A stretch of DNA of 6,835 nucleotides from NCBI GenBank assembly GCA_021162325.1, contig JAGGYV010000142.1:1-6835 (forward strand), read 5' to 3'. Of the stretch, positions 4,185 to 6,835 are shown in pieces. Positions within the stretch are counted from its first letter, which is position 1. Every line of letters begins with the position of its first letter. Under the pieces are notes generated by a model. The model was not told the DNA's origin. It did not search any database and saw only the letters and a program-made list of their open reading frames with translations. The stretch comes from Desulfobacteraceae bacterium (lineage in GTDB: Bacteria > Desulfobacterota > Desulfobacteria > Desulfobacterales > Desulfosalsimonadaceae). The translations under genes and the position numbers were made by a program.

Positions 4185-6835
4185 ATTATCGATATTCGAA
4201 ATCATTTGCCGATGCATCGGATTGAATACCACCGAGGCGGTATTGCACTTTTTCCTGAAATTTCAGATCCCGATCCGGGCATGGCGATCCTGGTCCTCAA
4301 TGAAAAAATTGGTTTTTTATCAATTACCTGCAATTGCCGGGCGTTTAAGGAAAAAAATAACTGCCCCCATAAAAGCGAATTGTCGGGCGTTATTGAGTTA
4401 TTAAAGGATAGCCCGGATAATAATTGTTTTGACGAGATGTTCCGGGCAGGGCCTTGGTATCGACTGGCCACGGCATTAAATGACACTTTTCATGTTAAAA
4501 TTGAAAAATTGAAAATTAATCCGGAAATGGCTGTTGATGGTAATAAGAACGTCTTAAACGTTTGCCAGGGGAATGAACCCCTGGTTGCCTATTATCCAAT
4601 GAACCGGACAGACCAGACGGTGGGTATTGATGAAGGGGAGTTGTTTGTCCAAAGGACGGGCCTTGTCCCGACGGACGACCATCCGTTTCATCGCGGACAC
4701 GTCATTGACATGCTGTCGTCAATGACCCTGACCGAATCCGAATGTGTCATGAATAAAAGAAAATTAAAAAGCCGCCGCCAGGCCCTTGAGGAGAGTTTTT
4801 GGTATCGTCTGGCCTATCATTGCCGGAATCTTTTTGCGCAGGATATTGTGGCGATTGACACCCGAATTGAAGAAGACGGAAAATGTATTGTCTGCTGCCG
4901 GGCCCAGCAGAATATTATACTCGAAATTTTTGTTCCGCGTGATTCGGTGGTGCTGATTATTAAAGCGCTGGGCGGAGATCACCCGGCCGGGAAACTGGCG
5001 CGCCTGCTTCCGGAATCCATGGAATCCATCGTAAGGGTGTCTGTTGATGGAGAAAATGATCTGGCAGTGATACTGTATCTGCTCCTTCATTTGCCGGATG
5101 GCACAACAGAAGCCATTGAACGAAGCCGCTTGGAAAAGTTCTGGTACCGGGATTCGGTGTACGTGCCCTGGCACGACATTATCGCAACCTGGCGAACGCC
5201 GGATCTGTTATGGAAAAAATTCAACGGCCAGTACCGGAAGAAAATTCGTCCGGACCGTATCCCGGAGGCGCTGGACAATATCGAAGATTTTTTTTCACCG
5301 CCCAATAGTGTTGACGATCAGGTTCAGCAGCTGGCAGTTCACCGGGATTTTAATCGGGTCGTCATCACGCCATTTTCCGAGGAACGGGACTGGCGTTGGA
5401 TATCCGTTGATTACGGTTTTGGAAAAGATGTGACCCTATCGCTGGCGGATATTTATAATGCCAAATTGTCCGGCAAACGGTATTTGCCCGTGACCGGCGG
5501 GTGGGTGGATACCCGGGCCATTGATATCACCCCATTTTTAGGTGATCCGAAAAATTCGATTTCAAAACAGCTTGCAGGTTCCGGCACGCAGATAAAATTC
5601 TCCCGGACAGATATTCTTCGCCTGCAGGCCGTCACCGGTCGGCCGATTGAGATCCGTTCAATTGAGGGCAGGGATGACACTCAAGCAGAAGGCGGCGATA
5701 TCCGCAAACTTCTGAACATGGCCCCCGCATCTCCGATCAGTGAGCTGGACGGTTTTTCGAGTGTTCTCCGGGAATATCAGCACCAGGGCCTGGAATGGCT
5801 GGCCTTTTTGTTTGAAAATGGTTTCGGCGGTTTGCTTTGCGATGAAATGGGACTGGGTAAAACCCATCAGGTCATGGGGCTGATGGTCTGGCTCATGAAA
5901 GTCAAAAAAGAGCATTCCCCGTTTCTGGTTATTTGTCCCACAACGGTGATTTCACACTGGGAACGAAAAATCACGGAATTTGCACCCGCATTGCATCCGC
6001 TGGTTTATCACGGCACGGACAGGGAATTGACGAATGGAAATAAGCCGGGAACGGTCCTGATTACATCCTACGGAATTATGATGCGGGATATTGCCCGGCT
6101 GTCAAAATTAAATTTTAGCCTTGCCGCGTTTGATGAAGCCCAGTTTATTAAAAATACAGCCACAAAGACCTATACTGCCGCCCTTGATCTTAACGCGGCC
6201 ATGAAAATTGCCGTCACCGGCACGCCTATTGAAAATCGCCTGGGTGATTTAAAGGCGCTCATGGATCTGGCGGTTCCGGGCTATCTGGGTTCTGATGATT
6301 TTTTCGCGCAGCGGTATGAGTCTGAATGGGCAAAAAACCGCCTCAAAGAGCTGCGACAATTGGTCGGGCCGTTCACCCTGCGCCGGACCAAAAAAGTGGT
6401 GCTGGCCGAGCTGCCTGAGAAAATTGAGGACATCCGATATTGCCGGCTCACGGAATCACAGGTCCGCCTTTATCGGGATGCCGTGGCCGCCAGCCGAACC
6501 CGCATGCTCCATGCGCTTGAGAATGAAGATGAGGCCATACCCTATATTCATATTTTTGCCCTGCTGACACTTCTGAAACAGATCTGTAATCATCCGGCGT
6601 CCATTGTAAAAAAAGGATTCGATACCGGAAAAGGCCCCCTGGATTCGGGCAAGTGGCAGGTGTTTGAGGAACTGGTGGATGCCTGCCTGGAAAACGGACA
6701 GAAAATTGTGGTGTTCAGCCAGTTTGTCAAAATGATTGAAATAATTACCCGGTATCTGAAAAATAAGGGAATCGGCTTTGCTTCCATCACCGGTCAGACC
6801 CGAAACCGGGGCCGGGAAATTGACCGGTTTAATGA
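4185..6835 (+). CDS. SWIM zinc finger plus SNF2-family ATPase (3' end outside window)
   Basis: Uninterrupted to the right edge: 883 codons, incomplete. SNF2 proteins are ATP-driven double-stranded DNA translocases that remodel protein-DNA complexes. A SWIM zinc finger (C49, C51, C60, H62; CxC-x8-CxH) lies near the N-terminus. About 450 residues of unassigned sequence follow, with WYRLA repeated at 91-95 and 206-210. The ATPase core begins at LREYQ (528-532). Walker A is DEMGLGKT (553-560), then CPTT (584-587), Walker B DEAQ (650-653), TGTP (678-681), LRRTK (732-736) and VVFSQF in motif IV (F844-F847). ITGQT comes just before the edge, so the last arginine-finger motif is not seen. The start is unusual. 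AGAGGTGATC (4172-4181) is a near-perfect Shine-Dalgarno, and at proper distance stands ATT (4185), not ATG. Other in-frame starts (GTG 4176, TTG 4206, ATG 4212) lack a well-placed site. The ATG would keep the SWIM finger. Partners are unknown. Confidence 0.9.
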   Translation, partial: MIDIRNHLPMHRIEYHRGGIALFPEISDPDPGMAILVLNEKIGFLSITCNCRAFKEKNNCPHKSELSGVIELLKDSPDNNCFDEMFRAGPWYRLATALNDTFHVKIEKLKINPEMAVDGNKNVLNVCQGNEPLVAYYPMNRTDQTVGIDEGELFVQRTGLVPTDDHPFHRGHVIDMLSSMTLTESECVMNKRKLKSRRQALEESFWYRLAYHCRNLFAQDIVAIDTRIEEDGKCIVCCRAQQNIILEIFVPRDSVVLIIKALGGDHPAGKLARLLPESMESIVRVSVDGENDLAVILYLLLHLPDGTTEAIERSRLEKFWYRDSVYVPWHDIIATWRTPDLLWKKFNGQYRKKIRPDRIPEALDNIEDFFSPPNSVDDQVQQLAVHRDFNRVVITPFSEERDWRWISVDYGFGKDVTLSLADIYNAKLSGKRYLPVTGGWVDTRAIDITPFLGDPKNSISKQLAGSGTQIKFSRTDILRLQAVTGRPIEIRSIEGRDDTQAEGGDIRKLLNMAPASPISELDGFSSVLREYQHQGLEWLAFLFENGFGGLLCDEMGLGKTHQVMGLMVWLMKVKKEHSPFLVICPTTVISHWERKITEFAPALHPLVYHGTDRELTNGNKPGTVLITSYGIMMRDIARLSKLNFSLAAFDEAQFIKNTATKTYTAALDLNAAMKIAVTGTPIENRLGDLKALMDLAVPGYLGSDDFFAQRYESEWAKNRLKELRQLVGPFTLRRTKKVVLAELPEKIEDIRYCRLTESQVRLYRDAVAASRTRMLHALENEDEAIPYIHIFALLTLLKQICNHPASIVKKGFDTGKGPLDSGKWQVFEELVDACLENGQKIVVFSQFVKMIEIITRYLKNKGIGFASITGQTRNRGREIDRFN

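Noticed and set aside
4202..5680. Several minus-strand open frames (4202-4486, 4764-5174, 5453-5680) and the + frame 5098-5433
   Set aside because: All lie opposite or out of phase with the long SNF2 frame, whose motifs are intact, and they show no family resemblance.

Overview
The window looks like a chromosomal segment from a moderate-GC Gram-negative bacterium. The gene repertoire (an ABC1/UbiB-like kinase with a small coiled-coil partner, a SpoIIAA/STAS-like protein, a SWIM-SNF2 ATPase and a vapBC pair) and the repeat-rich, AT-rich spacers suggest a Desulfobacterota (Desulfobacterales-like) genome. That placement rests on general resemblance and is an inference; there is no rRNA or other marker here.

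Layout. Bases 1-480 are essentially non-coding. They hold one clear rho-independent terminator (160-186), a weaker one just before it, a 160-bp foldback element (219-378) and a perfect 11-bp hairpin (416-443). A small two-helix membrane protein follows on + (481-762). It converges on a STAS-like protein on - (793-1161). A 223-bp spacer separates that from a minus-strand pair: an ABC1-family kinase (1582-2922) and a 56-residue coiled-coil protein with a TTG start (1385-1555). The next spacer (2923-3376) is unusual: a promoter-like site, a 9-bp inverted repeat 115 bp across, and two opposing clusters of a CTAAAGT/ACTTTAG repeat around a short hairpin. A vapBC toxin-antitoxin pair lies on - (3377-3993) with overlapping stop and start codons and a promoter inside an inverted repeat. 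From 4185 to the right edge runs a long open frame on +: a SNF2-family ATPase with an N-terminal SWIM zinc finger, cut off by the window before its last helicase motifs.

How the genes relate. Two co-transcribed units are well supported: ABC1 kinase plus coiled-coil protein, and vapB plus vapC. The SNF2 gene is divergent from vapBC across a 191-bp spacer and could be solitary or lead an operon beyond the window. The AT-richer vapBC pair, bordered by repeats, looks like a later insertion between the kinase unit and the SNF2 gene.

The most interesting points are the apparent AUU start codon of the SNF2 gene behind a near-perfect Shine-Dalgarno, a probable internal duplication in its N-terminal region, the symmetric 160-bp foldback element, and the opposing repeat clusters beside vapBC. 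I see no complete new system, though the SWIM-SNF2 gene beside a toxin-antitoxin pair deserves a look for what lies downstream.
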